The translations under genes were made by a program, and so were the position numbers. A stretch of DNA of 64,000 nucleotides from Chondrosia reniformis (taxonomy: Eukaryota; Porifera; Demospongiae; Chondrillida; Chondrillidae). Below, piece by piece: positions 1 to 11,900 of the stretch. Location: contig OX359189.1 in assembly GCA_947172415.1 (NCBI GenBank), positions 2,626,501 through 2,690,500 of the forward strand. Reading direction: 5' to 3'. The notes beneath the pieces are model-generated. The model saw only the letters and a program-made list of their open reading frames with translations, made no database searches and had not been told where the DNA came from. Numbering within the stretch: the first letter of the stretch is position 1; each line of letters opens with the position of its first letter.

Positions 1-175
1 TTGAAGCTTACTTTCTTGTATAGTAATAATGCATTCAAAAAGCAGTATACATGTACCTATATATGTACTAGTTATACCACACTTGAGTGTGGAATAATTA
101 ATATATATCACGTATGGCTTGAATCAATTGTAAAGTGATGATAAGTAAATATGAATACTGGTGATATAACATTTA

Positions 176-254
176 TAACTAGTTCAAGTGTGAAATATAA
201 TATCACTAGTTCAAGTGTGAAATATAATATCACTAGTTCAAGTGTGAAATATAA
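176..254. repeat. Short tandem repeat, three units
   Basis: A unit of about 26 bp containing CTAGTTCAAGTGTGAAATAT occurs three times in direct succession. It lies just before a GTTGCC-CT-GGCAAC palindrome. No coding potential is seen. Confidence 0.8.
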
Positions 255-281
255 GGTTTATTACACCCCAGATATCACCTG

Positions 282-295
282 GTTGCCCTGGCAAC
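282..295. promoter_or_regulatory. X-box-like palindrome (RFX-type motif)
   Basis: GTTGCC-CT-GGCAAC is a perfect inverted repeat with a 2-bp spacer. This matches the general form of the RFX-factor X-box (GTNRCC, spacer, GGYAAC). No gene start lies close by, so function is uncertain. The site may simply be part of a repeat, because a similar palindrome occurs at 2975-2988. Confidence 0.25.
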
Positions 296-344
296 GTGAT
301 ATATATATATATATACACAAAAATTGAAATGATACATTATATAT

Positions 345-860
345 ATATGAAGCTAATACTTTGTGTCAGCATTCACAGACACCTATAGAGTATGTCAAAT
401 GCGTTTTTGAAATTTTGATGGAACTTAAAATTTGCCCTATCTAGATCTCTCACCATACATTAACTTTGGATACCAGAATTTAATGTACATTGAGTGCTGT
501 AACTCTATAAAATGGAAAGATATGAAGCTAATACTTTGTGTCAGCATTCACAAACACCTATAGAGTATGTCAAATGTGTTTTTGAAATTTTGATGGAACT
601 TAAAATTTGCCATATATCTCACCATACATTAACTTTGGATACCAGAATTTAATGTACATTGAGTGCTGTAACTCTATAAAATGGAAAGATATATGAAGCT
701 AATACTTTGTGTCAGCATTTACAGATACCTATAGAGTATGTCAAATGTGTTTTTGAAATTTTGATGGAGCTTAAAATTTGCCCTATCTCTCACCATACAT
801 TAACTTTGTATACCAGAATTTAATGTACATTGAGGTATGTAACTCTTTAAAATGGAATTA
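345..860. repeat. Tandem repeat of about 175 bp, three units
   Basis: Three consecutive copies of a unit beginning ATATGAAGCTAATACTTTG and ending GTAACTCTATAAAATGGAAA. The copies differ by a few substitutions and short indels, and the last is the most diverged. No open reading frame of note. The rest of 1-1465 holds AT-rich sequence without a recognisable gene. Confidence 0.85.
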
Positions 861-1465
861 TAGCTAAATGTTTTATTTATCATGACCACATATATATATC
901 AATTATATATCTACTGTATATACCTGCACATTATTCCCTCTTTATAATGTGGTTCCTGATTCATTGTATTTAAGGATTGTGTTTAGATTATCACTTGGGT
1001 TATAGCTATAGAATAAAAACTGCTGGTGTGTGACTCTCTTTGCTCTTCAGCTCTTCTGTAGTATAAGCTATGTATATGTATAATATCAGGCGTATCATTG
1101 TAACTCCCTTGGGTTTTGAATTTGTACTCCCAGCTTTTGTTACAATAATTACTTGGCGTACAATGATCACATTCTAACTTACAAAAATCATCAACTTAGA
1201 AAACTTGCAAGTCTACATACTCAGTAACTAAATGGATCTAGAAAAGTTACAACTGTTTGAACTCTAGTTTATTTTGTTATTCTACGTATCTCTAGCTATG
1301 ACTGGTGAGTGATGAATTCACTTCAAAACAGAAGAACAACCACGTGGCTCTAAATTCAAGAGATCATAAACAAAAAGTGTATATAATTACATTGCAGGTC
1401 CATTATTGTGAATGTAAGCATGTACACTTGTATTAAGAGAAATACACATGTACAATAATATATCT

Positions 1466-4400
1466 TTAATTACCTTGGATTGGTATAAACTTGAAGATCT
1501 TATCAAGGCCCTTATTGACAAACATATTGTTGGGATCAACCCCAGCTTCTTTCCTTATTCTTTTGAAATGTGACAGATTTTCTCCAAATCCTTCCTCAAA
1601 ATATGACAAAGGATCTTCTAAAAGTTGCCACTGTTTGCCCCAATGAGGTATGATCTTTGGACGACCATCATCTTCATTATTATGCTTCCATTTCCCAGCT
1701 ATTGTCTTAAAGAAATCACTGCTTTCTGGAGTGTACTTCCATGAAAGTATCTCTAAAGTGGCTGTACTGCCGTTGCCAGTTTTACCAACTATCGCTGGTG
1801 AGAGCAAAGTGTTATGACTGACTCCAAAGAAGCGCATGTCTAAACAACTGCTCAAAGGCCATATCCCTATAAATTGCAGACAGTACAGTACTAGTCGAAC
1901 CTTGCTAAGATAAAATTCAAGGGACTACATACCCAGAAATTTCATGTTTTCATTCAATTCATGAAATTTCAATGTAAAGTATATAATATATGTTACAAGG
2001 ACAAAAGACGCTATATATACCATTATAAGAAGAGATTGATAATTAAAAAGGAAACTTATATCATTCTTGACAATCTGTCATGTAATGTACGTATATTAAT
2101 AAACGTCCTATATATGTGTGCTTTAAATACTAAATTAAAAGACACATATATAATATAACCTGTTCATAAGGTAGGAAACAAGTAGCTTCTGAATGCATGC
2201 CTCATTATTCTCTTAGTTGAAAATTTATATAGGAAACAAGTCTCTGATAATAATATGCAGGCATGTATCACGTATATACAGCTTGGTAAGAAAATAGCTG
2301 AATAAATACCAGGAATAAACCTACCCTCCAGACCCTTGTCCTGCACATATTGCTTCACATCTTGGAAGCATTTCACTTGCAATGAACAATCAGACGGCTT
2401 AAGGTCCATAAAAAACTCCAAGGCATCAATCGGAGCAACTTTAAGAAAAAGAGAATCCAGATAATGGACTGCATCCATTACACCAACAATTTTTTTCTCA
2501 GAACTGTACATGTTCAGCAGCATTTCATGAGTCGAGAAAGAGAGCAAGGGGATGATGTTAGATGTGGTCAGTGGCGAGCCAAGTTCACTTTTAATGGCAT
2601 CTGTTTTCTGATTCATCAAAAACTTATGAACTTTGCCCCAAAGATCATCTTTCAGCTTCTCAAGATTGTTAAGAATGTCTTCAGTCACTGTTTTGGAGGT
2701 TTCAACAGATTCACTTATATATAAGAGCATAAAGAAACTTGAGTATATACATAAAGAAAATGAATAACTATATATATAATACATAGCTAATGTACATACA
2801 CACATACACAGTTTTGAAGTGTTGTAACTATTAATGTAACACATGATCAACTTCACGAAAATTACTCAAATTTGCTTGACAATGCTAGAAATAACCAAAA
2901 TGTTAGAAGTAACCAAAATGCCATTCTGAATAGCACGTTTTTGTTTCCTCAATTCAAGTTTAAATATATACTCTGTTGCCGGGGCAACCACCTGAGTTTA
3001 AATTTTGTAACCGTGATATAACAGGATTTAAGAAGCTATATACTGCATCGGCTTCTTTTAACCCGTTATATCCCTGCCCAAATATGGTAAACTAAGACGT
3101 TTCTACTTGGAGGGTGGACAATTCTCCTTACATTTAGGACAGTTGGAGTAGTCAGGGCAAGAGCATTCTATGAAGTTGTCAGCGTTTAAGCAAAACCAAC
3201 CAGACGCTAGATGAGCTATCCTGAAAGTCCCGCCAAAATAACGATAAGAAGTGACGGAGTATATATCACCCATATACGCCTCAGCCGTGGTATAACTAAT
3301 ACATATATGTACGTATTGTAAGTACTGCATGTAACTTATACTATACCTTTCATCTATGTGTTTGACAGTTCGCACCCACAACTTGTCCTGATCTGCATTC
3401 CACTCCTCTTTTGGAAGCTTGCCATGCACAAGGGTTGAATAAATACCCTTAATTGAAATACTGTTGTATGGATACCAATAAATTTGCACTGAAAAGTTGT
3501 CTTTTAGACACTTTTCAAGCTTTTCAGAATTTGCAAAAAATTCCTCGATTGTGGGGTACTCATTGGTGACTTTAACTTTGAAATTTGTTTCCAATCTTAT
3601 GGTTATTTCCACAATGACACCAAATAAACCAAGGGACGCTCTGACAGCTTTTAACTCCTCCTCCTTATCAAATGTCTTCAACTGTCCATCACCTTTAACC
3701 ACTGTCAAACTTGTGATTCTCTCACTGACAGTTGGCTGTCCCAGTCCTGTACCCTATATAATTATAAAACATGTACAGTATATATATATATAGTCACACA
3801 TTTATAATTATTATGACCGTGTAGGTGGTCTAGCTTTTATATACAATTCTTTAGTATTGCAAGTAGAATATATCCTACAGCATGTATGTACGTACGTATA
3901 ATATATAGGAGGATATACATACATATATCGTAAATTCAAAAACAATGACTTAACATTCAGAATCTACTAACTGACAGCTTAGGGTGGTGCTCTGGGTACT
4001 GAAGCAACTTCTCTGAGCTGATCTTAAGATTAAGTCATAGTGTTTGTTTCCCCTTTTCTATATAAATTATAGCGAACCCTTTTACAAATTTCTACATCCA
4101 ACCCTAGCTGCTAATCTTAATTGACTTGCAAATAATCACTGGTAATTGTTATATACATTGAATCAGCCAAGTGACTAGTCTGACTAAAATGGTACCAGTG
4201 GCCATTTTCCAGCAGTGCAGTGTTTAGTGTAATTTATCTAGCTTTGCACAAGTTTTGTACAATTAACTCCTTTTTATGTACCATATACAGTATGTATGTT
4301 GCAGTGTATATGTGTATACATCTGTTGCTTTACTTACAGTTTTAAACTGTATAATTACTGTCTGGCACAATAAATTAAGTCAAAGTCATATGAGATGATG

Positions 4401-6917
4401 TAATATTTTGCAATAAATTTACTATACTATAATATACATATGTAGGTATATCCTTCTATATACATGTGGATGGCACAAGAAGGTGTATAAATATTATTAT
4501 AACTTCTTGCCTGTAACTCACATGGCATGCACAAGATATTATACCACACATGGAAAATTCTTTGACAATGGCATTTGATGGAAGGCAGAGTTGTTCCTTC
4601 ATGGGTTTGTTCTTATTGTAGTCATCAAGATACCTTTTTAAGTCACCTGATGTGACTGAGGCTGACAAAGTAACTGTTTTGTCTACATGATCAATATATA
4701 TAGTGTATATTACTGTGTATATGTAATACATGTAAACATGATGACTGGGAGGTGATCACTGATTGCCAATTTAATAGGACTTCAGTCCCCCAACCAAGAT
4801 TAGACTTTGATCACTTGGCTGGTTTGGTGTAATACTTATTTTTTTGTTTATCATCATAGCCTTTGCACAGACCAAGTGCAATTAACTCCCATTATTCATG
4901 TAAACATGTACGTATATACATTCTAACCATCATTCAGCTTAAATTTGGTCTCCTTGGAGTCCAAGCAGAGTCTCTGTGTGTAAATTATTAGATCTCCTTC
5001 ATTGTCGCAAAACAAAGGTGACCAGGAATGCTTTGCACCAGCCACACGAACCTGTGTATCAAATTTAAATATGTCACATACCGTAAATTTTCGCGGGACG
5101 TAAATTTCATGATTTTCACGAATCAGCAGGCATGGGTTCATGAAAATAAAAACACAAAAATTTCCCCATACCTAGGCCTTTCACGTGTGATGCAGAATAC
5201 CCGCCAAGATGATCAAGGATTACTCTAAGACTGTAGACGTTTTTGTTAAGGACTTGTCACTAACGTCTGAGTTCTCCAGCTGCAGATGTTGATACCACGT
5301 GCACAAAAGGAGTCAATATTCAGGCACACTCAGGGCTTTACGAAAAAAATCGCTAAAATCCCCACTTAAGGGGTGTTCGCGAAATATACGTCCTACGAAA
5401 ATTTGTACACATACGGTATATAGTTAAATAAAAACATTCAAAAACGAAGTTATATTAAAAGTAGGAATGGTACTATAACAGTGATTGGCACATCTAGAAA
5501 AAGTAACAAAATAAGACAGTGATCATATGGTAAGGCTAACATTGCAGAAGCAGTATACTGAAACGTAACTATACACATCACTCGGCCATCCATACTCTCT
5601 GATATACGTAGTTAAACCATCATTGGATCATTGGAGTAACATGTATGCAAGTAAAGATGGGCGCTATTGACTTTTTCAATACCGAATAACTATATTCACA
5701 ATATTCTTCTGCCATCGTATGAGGAACATGAATGAGCCGTGACTAATATTATATAAAGTGACATTTTGATGTGGAAATCAGGTACGCCCCTCTAGATCTG
5801 GAGCTTAATCATGGGGTATCCATATTGTTAACTACCAATCAAAATAACACCATCCCTTATATATGAGTAAGCAAAACTGAAGTTATAAAATTAACCATTT
5901 GATCAGTGGCAGATCCAAGGGGCACTAGGGGCAATTGCCACACTCTTTATGGATCCCATGCATATACATAATCATTCTACAGAATGCTTACCCAAATTCC
6001 CCTTATAGACCACGATCAGACCACGATAGATCACACCTGTACAGTATGCAGTACAGTATGCACGTATCAATTAAAATTTAGTTATAATGGTAGCAGATTA
6101 ATAATTAACCTGCGGCCATTAATCCCTTTTAATTGATATATAGTGGAACCACACTATATAATGTGGACACCGTTGGGACTCACAGAAGTGTCCTGATTAT
6201 ACAGATTGTCCTCATTTCAAGGGTTGCACTACTAATGTGTAATTCATTTGACATTCCGAATAATAATACTTGCATAATTATTAGGTTTAATAACAAATTG
6301 AAAGTATAATAGTATCTTAAAATAATGAATAATGTTACGGATTGATTAGCTAGTAGTACACTTCATGAAGTCTTGAAAAAGAAAGCGCTTGAAGGAATTT
6401 AACTGTTTGCAGACGTGACACTCCAGACGGAATGTCGCAGCGTTGAGACACTTCCTCACTCTACGTCGACATTGATTTTTGTGCTGTCCGTATTAATAAG
6501 CTATAGGCCTACCAGTAGTCTATATGTTAAATAGATTTAGGGACGGTAGGTCGCTTTTCAGGGATGTCCGCGGAGAGGGGTTCCACTGTATACGACAAAA
6601 ATATCTCTACGACTGACAGATTATAAGTGCATGCACGTCACCTTTATTTTGGTTCCTTGAACCTTTGAAATTATCGCCTGCACATCTTCCTTCGTTTTCG
6701 GATAAGCTGCTTGGATTGAATTCGTACAGACAGTTTTGCCCCAGTTTTCAAAGTTTTCTGTTATGATTTCGGTTCCATCGTCAGGGAGATGCTTTGGCTG
6801 TGTTAGCACAGGCTTTTTACCGTGCACCTCCTGCTCGTACCATTGACGGAGTTCAGAGGAAGACGCAAATTGATAGTCCTTTTGCAGCATTTTAATTAAT
6901 TCTGTTTCCTGCGCCAT
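1466..6917 (-). CDS. FAD-linked aldonolactone oxidase (GULO/ALO family), copy 1, six exons
   Basis: Predicted 585-residue flavoenzyme oxidising an aldono-1,4-lactone, the last step of ascorbate-type synthesis. Exons from 5' to 3': 6917-6642, 5051-4928, 4682-4522, 3753-3347, 2713-2325, 1866-1466. All junctions are GT-AG and keep frame. Exon 2 encodes the FAD-binding segment VRVAGAKHSW, whose His matches the covalent flavin attachment site of the family. Exon 3 gives the CACH-GTG turn of the PCMH fold. Exon 4 ends in the YWYPYNS region. Exon 6 carries PHWGK and DPNNMFVN, the C-terminal signature of the ALO domain. There is no signal peptide. The N-terminus before the FAD domain (about 90 residues) and the helical exon 5 make it longer than vertebrate GULO (about 440). 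The start is the first ATG of the open exon. Donor GTGACG of exon 1 is weak. Substrate cannot be told from sequence. Confidence 0.85.
2975..2988. promoter_or_regulatory. X-box-like palindrome in intron 4 of oxidase copy 1
   Basis: GTTGCC-GG-GGCAAC, a perfect palindrome with a 2-bp spacer, of the same form as the one at 282-295. It sits in an intron next to a duplicated Cys-rich segment, so it may be repeat-derived rather than regulatory. Confidence 0.2.
3103..3290 (-). other. Cys-rich coding-like fragment inside intron 4 (dispersed copy)
   Basis: An open stretch on the minus strand reads TYRYFGG-like residues, then FCLNAD, IECSCPDYSNCPKCKENC and a stop. It has six closely spaced Cys residues in C-x-C-x5-C-x2-C-x3-C form. 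A near-identical copy lies at 60596-60775 on the opposite strand with one in-frame stop, and the match extends upstream of the Cys-rich part. The sequence lies between exons 4 and 5 of oxidase copy 1, so it is probably not part of that protein. The family is not recognised. It could be the last exon of a secreted Cys-rich protein or part of a mobile element. Confidence 0.45.
4741..4880 (+). repeat. Member of a dispersed intronic repeat (possible tRNA-derived SINE)
   Basis: Shares ACTGGGAGG, CCAACCAAGAT-like, GACTTTGATCACTTGGCTGG and ATCATAGCCTTTGCAC blocks with segments at 7560-7960, 18290-18600, 26575-26790 (reverse) and 37395-37600 (reverse). It occupies an intron of oxidase copy 1. Confidence 0.5.
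5423..5590. repeat. Single arm of the palindromic MITE family
   Basis: Matches one arm of the complete foldback element at 39706-40065, including the blocks GTGATTGGCACATCTAG, AGTGATCATATGGTAAGGC and TATACACATCAC. The second arm is missing. It lies in intron 1 of oxidase copy 1. Confidence 0.7.
6140..6591. mobile_element. Non-autonomous Tc1/mariner-like element in intron 1 of oxidase copy 1
   Basis: The left end reads AGTGGAACCACAC and the right end reads GGGGTTCCACTGTA, which are inverted relative to each other. Subterminal GTGGACACC and GGATGTCCGCGG also mirror each other. This is the usual look of small CAGTGGAACC-ended mariner-type elements. There is no transposase. The exact ends and the TA duplication are approximate. 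Confidence 0.5.
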
Positions 6918-7499
6918 ATTCGATCAGTCTTCCTGTTTAATCTGCTCAAAGTAAATTTTTAAGCTCGATCTCGTCAGCTCTTCCTCACGACGGAGAGCAG
7001 TTATATATATGTGCCCTTTTTGTACCTGCGAAATTTTAATCTGATGAATCTGATGTTAGCCAATCTGATTTGGGCATAATCCATGCATTTGCGTGAGATT
7101 TGTCTCAAAGCATAATGACAATATTAAAATATCAGGAGGGACTACCGTAGTCCATTAACAGCAGCTACTAGGCTATAGTTTACATAGGATCCACGGACTA
7201 ACAAATAGAGCTTGGGAGTGCTTGGTGCAGCTAGTACACAAGCATGTGGAAAGAATGTGAGAAGCAGAAGATACACTTGTCTGCCTTGGTTACCAGATGA
7301 CAACACTGAATTGTTGAGTAGGACAAGTAGTATTTAAAACGAGGCATCAGAAGGTCAACCTCCCAGAAAAGCCCTTTGGCCATTTTATACAAACCTTATA
7401 AGACATGCATGCACAAATCAAGGAGAGGGTTTCACTGTATACGTGTCAATTGTACTTTTCTATAGATACTGTATGTACTAGGTATAGATACTAACTGTG

Positions 7500-9100
7500 T
7501 TATACAATGTCAGATTTTAATACTATAAACTTGACAAGAAATGACCCTCTTTAGGTGTATTTTGAACAATTGCATGATGCCTTTACATGCCTCTGTTAAT
7601 GACATCTTACTCTTGCATAATGTATCAAAGTGTTCCACACAGACATGCCCCTAGGAGTGCAAAATTTGAAAAATAGCTGTCTGTGGTTCTTTGATAACTT
7701 TCCATCTTGGACGATTGGGAGGCAATTATTCTAATAGCCTAAGGGCTTAGTCTCCTTCCTTGATGAGACTTGTGCACCTAATGGGGTGGTGTAATGATTC
7801 CAGTTTCAATATTATAATAATGTTATAATAGTGATAAACTTATTATGTTTGAAGGGTTCAAATTCTAACAATGCCAAGGATACTAACCAAACCACTAGGT
7901 ACATTAGTCCAGACGCACTATGTGGGGGCATAAGTGTGGAATGATAAATAGGGTTGGACACATACATACTTTATAGTAGACTTGCAATCACAGCTGTTGG
8001 GGTCACCACTATTGATGGTAGACAATGAATATCTTTGTTTACCACTACCTGTGAACCTTTCTATTGGGGCCACATACCTGTCTAATGTGGTCGGCTTGGG
8101 GACAGCTAAACTTGGCCTTATTAGAGAGGTGGCTGCATGCTAATATAGTATGGCCCATTACATGGGGGACTCATAGAACTGACTGTAATTCAGAGGAGAC
8201 TGTTCTATTCAAGTGATCACTAATGCAGGTTTTACTGTATTAGACAGGTGCCAGGGTTTGTATAGTGAATATTAAGTGAAATTAAATGGATACCATTCTT
8301 ATACAATTTCCATTATACCAGATAAGATTGTATATCCTCATCCAAAGCTCTCTCAATAATTAATCAAGGAAAAGAAGCCTTTTTGGTCTCATATTGATAT
8401 ATAGGAAATGGTGTTGTAGATTATTTATAGGACCAGACTATTCAAATACATTTGACATACAGAGGTCAAATGAATGAAAACTTCCCCTTTTGCTGATATA
8501 CATACATATATACACGTACATATATACCCACCATGAAAGTGACAAAACTGTAGATAGTTTAAAGTGTACATGTGTTGGCTAAAAGATTAGGTACAGCTGT
8601 TAAATTGACTTTCTCTGCTTCTATCATAGAATCTATCCATCACTTAATTGTAATGATATATATAGCACCATCTGTCATCTATCAATATTATGGGGAACTG
8701 CTGGACTGCAGGATTATTGTATTTGATGATAGAACATACCTTTAAAACTGACATTTGTCATTTAAAAAGATATTTTCACGCTCACAAGAAACATGCACTA
8801 AAAGCCCTAGCTATTATATCTAGACTAATCACTAAGTCTTAGATTAGTAGAATTTAGCAAGCCCATAAGATAATTAGAGATGAGAAGGAAATAAGAGTTC
8901 AATAGACCTTTATCATATGTCCTATAAAGAAGAGAAGTATCCTCAAATCAGCAATATTTCACTCCATATAATAAAGTTTAACTAAATAGAAGCATATAGC
9001 ATCTCTCAGCACATTTTGCAGGAATGCACATTTTAGGAATAAATCAATTACAAGTTATTAGAAGTAAAGTGGCTATAAATGATGTCTGTTTTCTCTATAC
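7500..9100. repeat. Decayed segmental duplicate of 18.3-20.3 kb, no intact gene
   Basis: Several blocks match the 18.3-20.3 kb interval in the same order. 7560-7960 matches the SINE-like block at 18300-18600. 7980-8100 matches 18600-18750. 8730-8780 resembles 19170-19210. 8400-8640 matches 20050-20320, which is part of exon 6 and the following intron of the FKBP-CRTAP gene. The exon-matching part retains GACAAAACTGTAGATAGTTT and TTAAATTGACTTTCTCTGC but has no usable reading frame. The stretch 6918-7500 shows nothing recognisable except AT-rich sequence and a mariner-like end near 7420-7440. Confidence 0.6.
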
Positions 9101-9190
9101 CTATGTTTACTAGAGTTACTAAGAGTTATTAGCTATAGTAATTCATGCTAGTGGTAACTATTCACACTAGCAGCACTTCCATGGCTTTAA

Positions 9191-9724
9191 CTAGTCTGTC
9201 CCAATCGGTTGTGCTGATAGTACTGTAAATCCAATATCAGCCTGGAAATTTCCATATTCCTTAGTCTGACCTTTTTCGCCAGCTGGAAAATGGTTGCCAG
9301 TAAAATTGGCTTCACTGTAAAGTTCCATTTCCCAGTAATTGATTCAGAGGCCATTGGTGCTGCAAGTGATGCAACGGCTCCAGTATAACTTGTTACTCTA
9401 CCATTGAAATCACCCTGTGTCCATAAGGCAATAGTAGATTCTCCAAGATTGTATCCCTGAGCTGATTTGATCACCTGATTTCCAGGAAATGTCACGAATT
9501 TTGTTGCACCAGATTCTACAGAAAACCCTGTAACCTTCATCACAATAATATTATAATAATACTCCATCGGGCTGCACCTGCACCATCTTGATTTGATAAC
9601 ATACGTAAGAAAGCCCAGGTTGGCCAGGTGGTGGGTTTAGATTTTGAATTGGCTGAGAATAGGGAGAGGTAGCATTGGCTCCTAGGACCTCAGTAGCAAA
9701 CACAATTTTTGAAGACAAAGCCAT
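9191..9724 (-). CDS. Beta/gamma-crystallin-like small protein, one apparent frameshift
   Basis: Two exons are proposed: 9724-9605 and 9534-9191, with a 70-bp intron (GTATGT ... AAG). The first gives a Pro-rich N-terminus. The second reads STIALWTQGDFNGR and, after a one-base frame change near 9325, GKWELYSEANFTGNHF and a C-terminus ending IGTD. These two segments resemble the paired strand motifs of beta/gamma-crystallin domains (aromatic, then (N/D)FxG). The frame change falls at a GG run in the coding strand (one G short), so it may be an assembly error, an allele, or decay. Expected length is about 155 residues. Sponges are known to have crystallin-fold proteins. No signal peptide is evident. 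An alternative to the intron is a second frameshift at the ATT run near 9550. Confidence 0.5.
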
Positions 9725-9970
9725 GATATATTTCACTGAATACTGTTGGGTACAACTGGCTGGGCAGCTCTTGGACTCAATGAAGTGTTATGCACACTCA
9801 TAAAAGACAAGGTATGTAAGTGATGCATTTTGCTTGCAGCACGGAATAATATACAAATTTTCCAAGTTCATTTCAGCTGTATTATATATATGTGTGCACG
9901 TAAGAATGCTAGTGTTGCACAGAAACTTGTGAAAATGTGGAAAAACGTATGACTGGCTAATAATATTCCA

Positions 9971-10080
9971 GCGTCTGAGCTTTGCGCAGGCCACTGTACG
10001 AACTTTGCGCAACGTTCAATAACATCTTCCGGTCACCTGACCCCGTGTCCGAACTTTGCGCAGTGTCCGATCTTTGAGCG
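9971..10080 (+). repeat. Four imperfect copies of a CGAACTTTGCGCA motif
   Basis: The motif (C/T)GAACTTTGCGCA recurs four times with changes: TGAGCTTTGCGCA, CGAACTTTGCGCA twice, and CGATCTTTGAGCG. Spacing is irregular. It lies between the crystallin-like gene and the transposon at 10303. The rest of 9725-10302 holds no gene that I can support. Confidence 0.5.
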
Positions 10081-10302
10081 TAACATATTGACTTCGAATA
10101 CGGCTGCATACGAACGGCTTTGAACTTGCACTTGGCGCTTCATTAGCTGCTTAATTTTGGGTTAGGGGTACTAAACGTAACTAAACGAACTCTAAAAAGT
10201 ATTCACAATTCAGTACACTCGTCTTCTACGAAGCTAAGGGAAGCCATTTTGTTACGTTTTTATACGTTTCCTGTAAATAATCGTATCTCAGTTATATGAC
10301 TA

Positions 10303-10360
10303 TAGAGCGTTTTCACGTGACGTCACATAATTAGTCGCCGCCATTTTGGTGCACAACCGT
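10303..10360 (+). repeat. Left terminal inverted repeat of the ISL2EU element
   Basis: Starts TAGAGCGTTTTCACGTGACG and ends CCATTTTGGTGCACAACCGT. It matches the reverse complement of 13777-13845 at both its outer and inner blocks, with the middle more diverged. The transposase ATG lies 14 bp past its inner edge, so the repeat probably also serves as promoter or 5' leader. Confidence 0.85.
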
Positions 10361-10373
10361 ACGTATTCTGATC

Positions 10374-11810
10374 ATGGTGATCTGCATTGTTGTTGGGTGT
10401 TCCAAGCGATCAGACAGAGATAAGGACGTATCTTTCTATCGTATACCGTCAGTGAGGAAGGGCAGAAGCGAAAAGGAATTTGAACTGAGTAAGAAACGGA
10501 GAGAAGGTTTTCTGGCAGCAATTTCTAGGGCAGATTTGACGGCAAGTAAACTGGAAAACGGCCGTATTTGTTCCAGACATTTCATATCTGGACAGCCTGC
10601 TGATCTTTTTGACGAGTTGAACCCTGATTGGCTACCAACACTAAACCTCGGCCACTCCAAGGTAAAGAGCTCATCGACAAGTGAAGACAGATATCAGAGG
10701 AAGAAGAACAGAGTGGCTAGGGTGAGTGAAGTTGTAGAGCCAGCTGCACATTATATTCAACACCCTGAAGGGCAAGTAATGTGTGATGAGTGTGATGCTG
10801 CAGTTCAGACTGAGGAAACTGGGGAATATACCACTCAGTTGCGTATGGAGCTGAACTCTGCATATGAAATCATACACACCCTTCAAGAGAGCATCAGTCG
10901 CATCACACCATTTACTGAAGAATTCATGAAAAAAGCAGATGATAAATTTGTACAGCATTATACTGGTCTGCATAATTTCCAACTTGTGAAGAGTGTCTAC
11001 GATTTTGTGGCTTCAAAAGAGCAAAACACCAAACTGTCTGCATTTCAGGAGTTTATGGTCACTTTGATCAAGCTGCGGCACAATTCATCATCCCAGGATC
11101 TAGCATATCGTTTTGATGTGTCTTCTTCAACGATCTCCAGGATATTACTGAAATGGCTAATTGCACTAGATGTTAAATTGAAGCCGCTGATAATGTGGCC
11201 AGAGAGAGACGAACTTCGTGCAACAATGCCTAATTGTTTCCAAGAATCTTTTGGAGACAAAGTTGCAGTTGTGATTGACTGTTTTGAGGTCTTCATAGAG
11301 CGCCCATCTAACCTACTTGCCCGATCATGTACATGGTCTTCTTATAAACATCACAACACCATTAAGTTATTGATAGGTATTACACCACAAGGGGTTGTTT
11401 CATACATTTCAGATGCTTGGGGAGGAAGGGTGAGTGACAAATATTTGACAGAGCATTGTGGAATTCTGGGCAAACTTCTGCCAGGAGATGTCATACTTGC
11501 TGACCGAGGCTTTGACATTAGAGACTCGGTAGGAATGCGTCAAGCAAAGCTTCACATTCCAGCCTTCACTAGAGGAAAAAAACAGCTGACAGCCATGGAA
11601 ATAGAAGAAACAAGATCCATAGCAAATGTTCGCATACATGTAGAGAGAGTGATCGGGACAGTTCGGCAAAAGTACAAAATTCTTCAAGAAACATTACCCA
11701 TAGATTTTGTTACAATAAGAGCTGGAGAGGAATGCCCTCTAATTGACAGAATAGTTACAGTATGCTGCGCATTGTCAAACATTTGTAATTCAGTGGTGCC
11801 ATTTGACTAG
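10374..11810 (+). CDS. THAP-DDE transposase (ISL2EU type)
   Basis: 478 residues in a single exon. The N-terminus is a THAP zinc finger: C4 and C9 (CIVVGC), then CSRHF, and a later Pro/Trp region (DWLP). It would bind the element ends. A spacer contains a possible coiled coil (about 150-180). Next is a helix-turn-helix-like block ([17 protein letters not shown]) and then a DDE_Tnp_4-type catalytic domain. The likely catalytic triad is D302 (VVIDCFE), D377 (LADRGFD) and E424 (HVERVIG). Length and order fit known THAP-DDE transposases of this superfamily. There is no internal stop, and the convergent nuclease ends 90 bp downstream. THAP proteins co-opted by hosts are an alternative, but the flanking inverted repeats argue for an element gene. 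Confidence 0.9.
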   Translation: MVICIVVGCSKRSDRDKDVSFYRIPSVRKGRSEKEFELSKKRREGFLAAISRADLTASKLENGRICSRHFISGQPADLFDELNPDWLPTLNLGHSKVKSSSTSEDRYQRKKNRVARVSEVVEPAAHYIQHPEGQVMCDECDAAVQTEETGEYTTQLRMELNSAYEIIHTLQESISRITPFTEEFMKKADDKFVQHYTGLHNFQLVKSVYDFVASKEQNTKLSAFQEFMVTLIKLRHNSSSQDLAYRFDVSSSTISRILLKWLIALDVKLKPLIMWPERDELRATMPNCFQESFGDKVAVVIDCFEVFIERPSNLLARSCTWSSYKHHNTIKLLIGITPQGVVSYISDAWGGRVSDKYLTEHCGILGKLLPGDVILADRGFDIRDSVGMRQAKLHIPAFTRGKKQLTAMEIEETRSIANVRIHVERVIGTVRQKYKILQETLPIDFVTIRAGEECPLIDRIVTVCCALSNICNSVVPFD

Positions 11811-11900
11811 TTGCTAGCTATATACATGGCATTCAATGAACTTGTTAAATAATATTTAACAAAAAAATTAAAAAATGTTTTGTAACCATATCTATCACTG

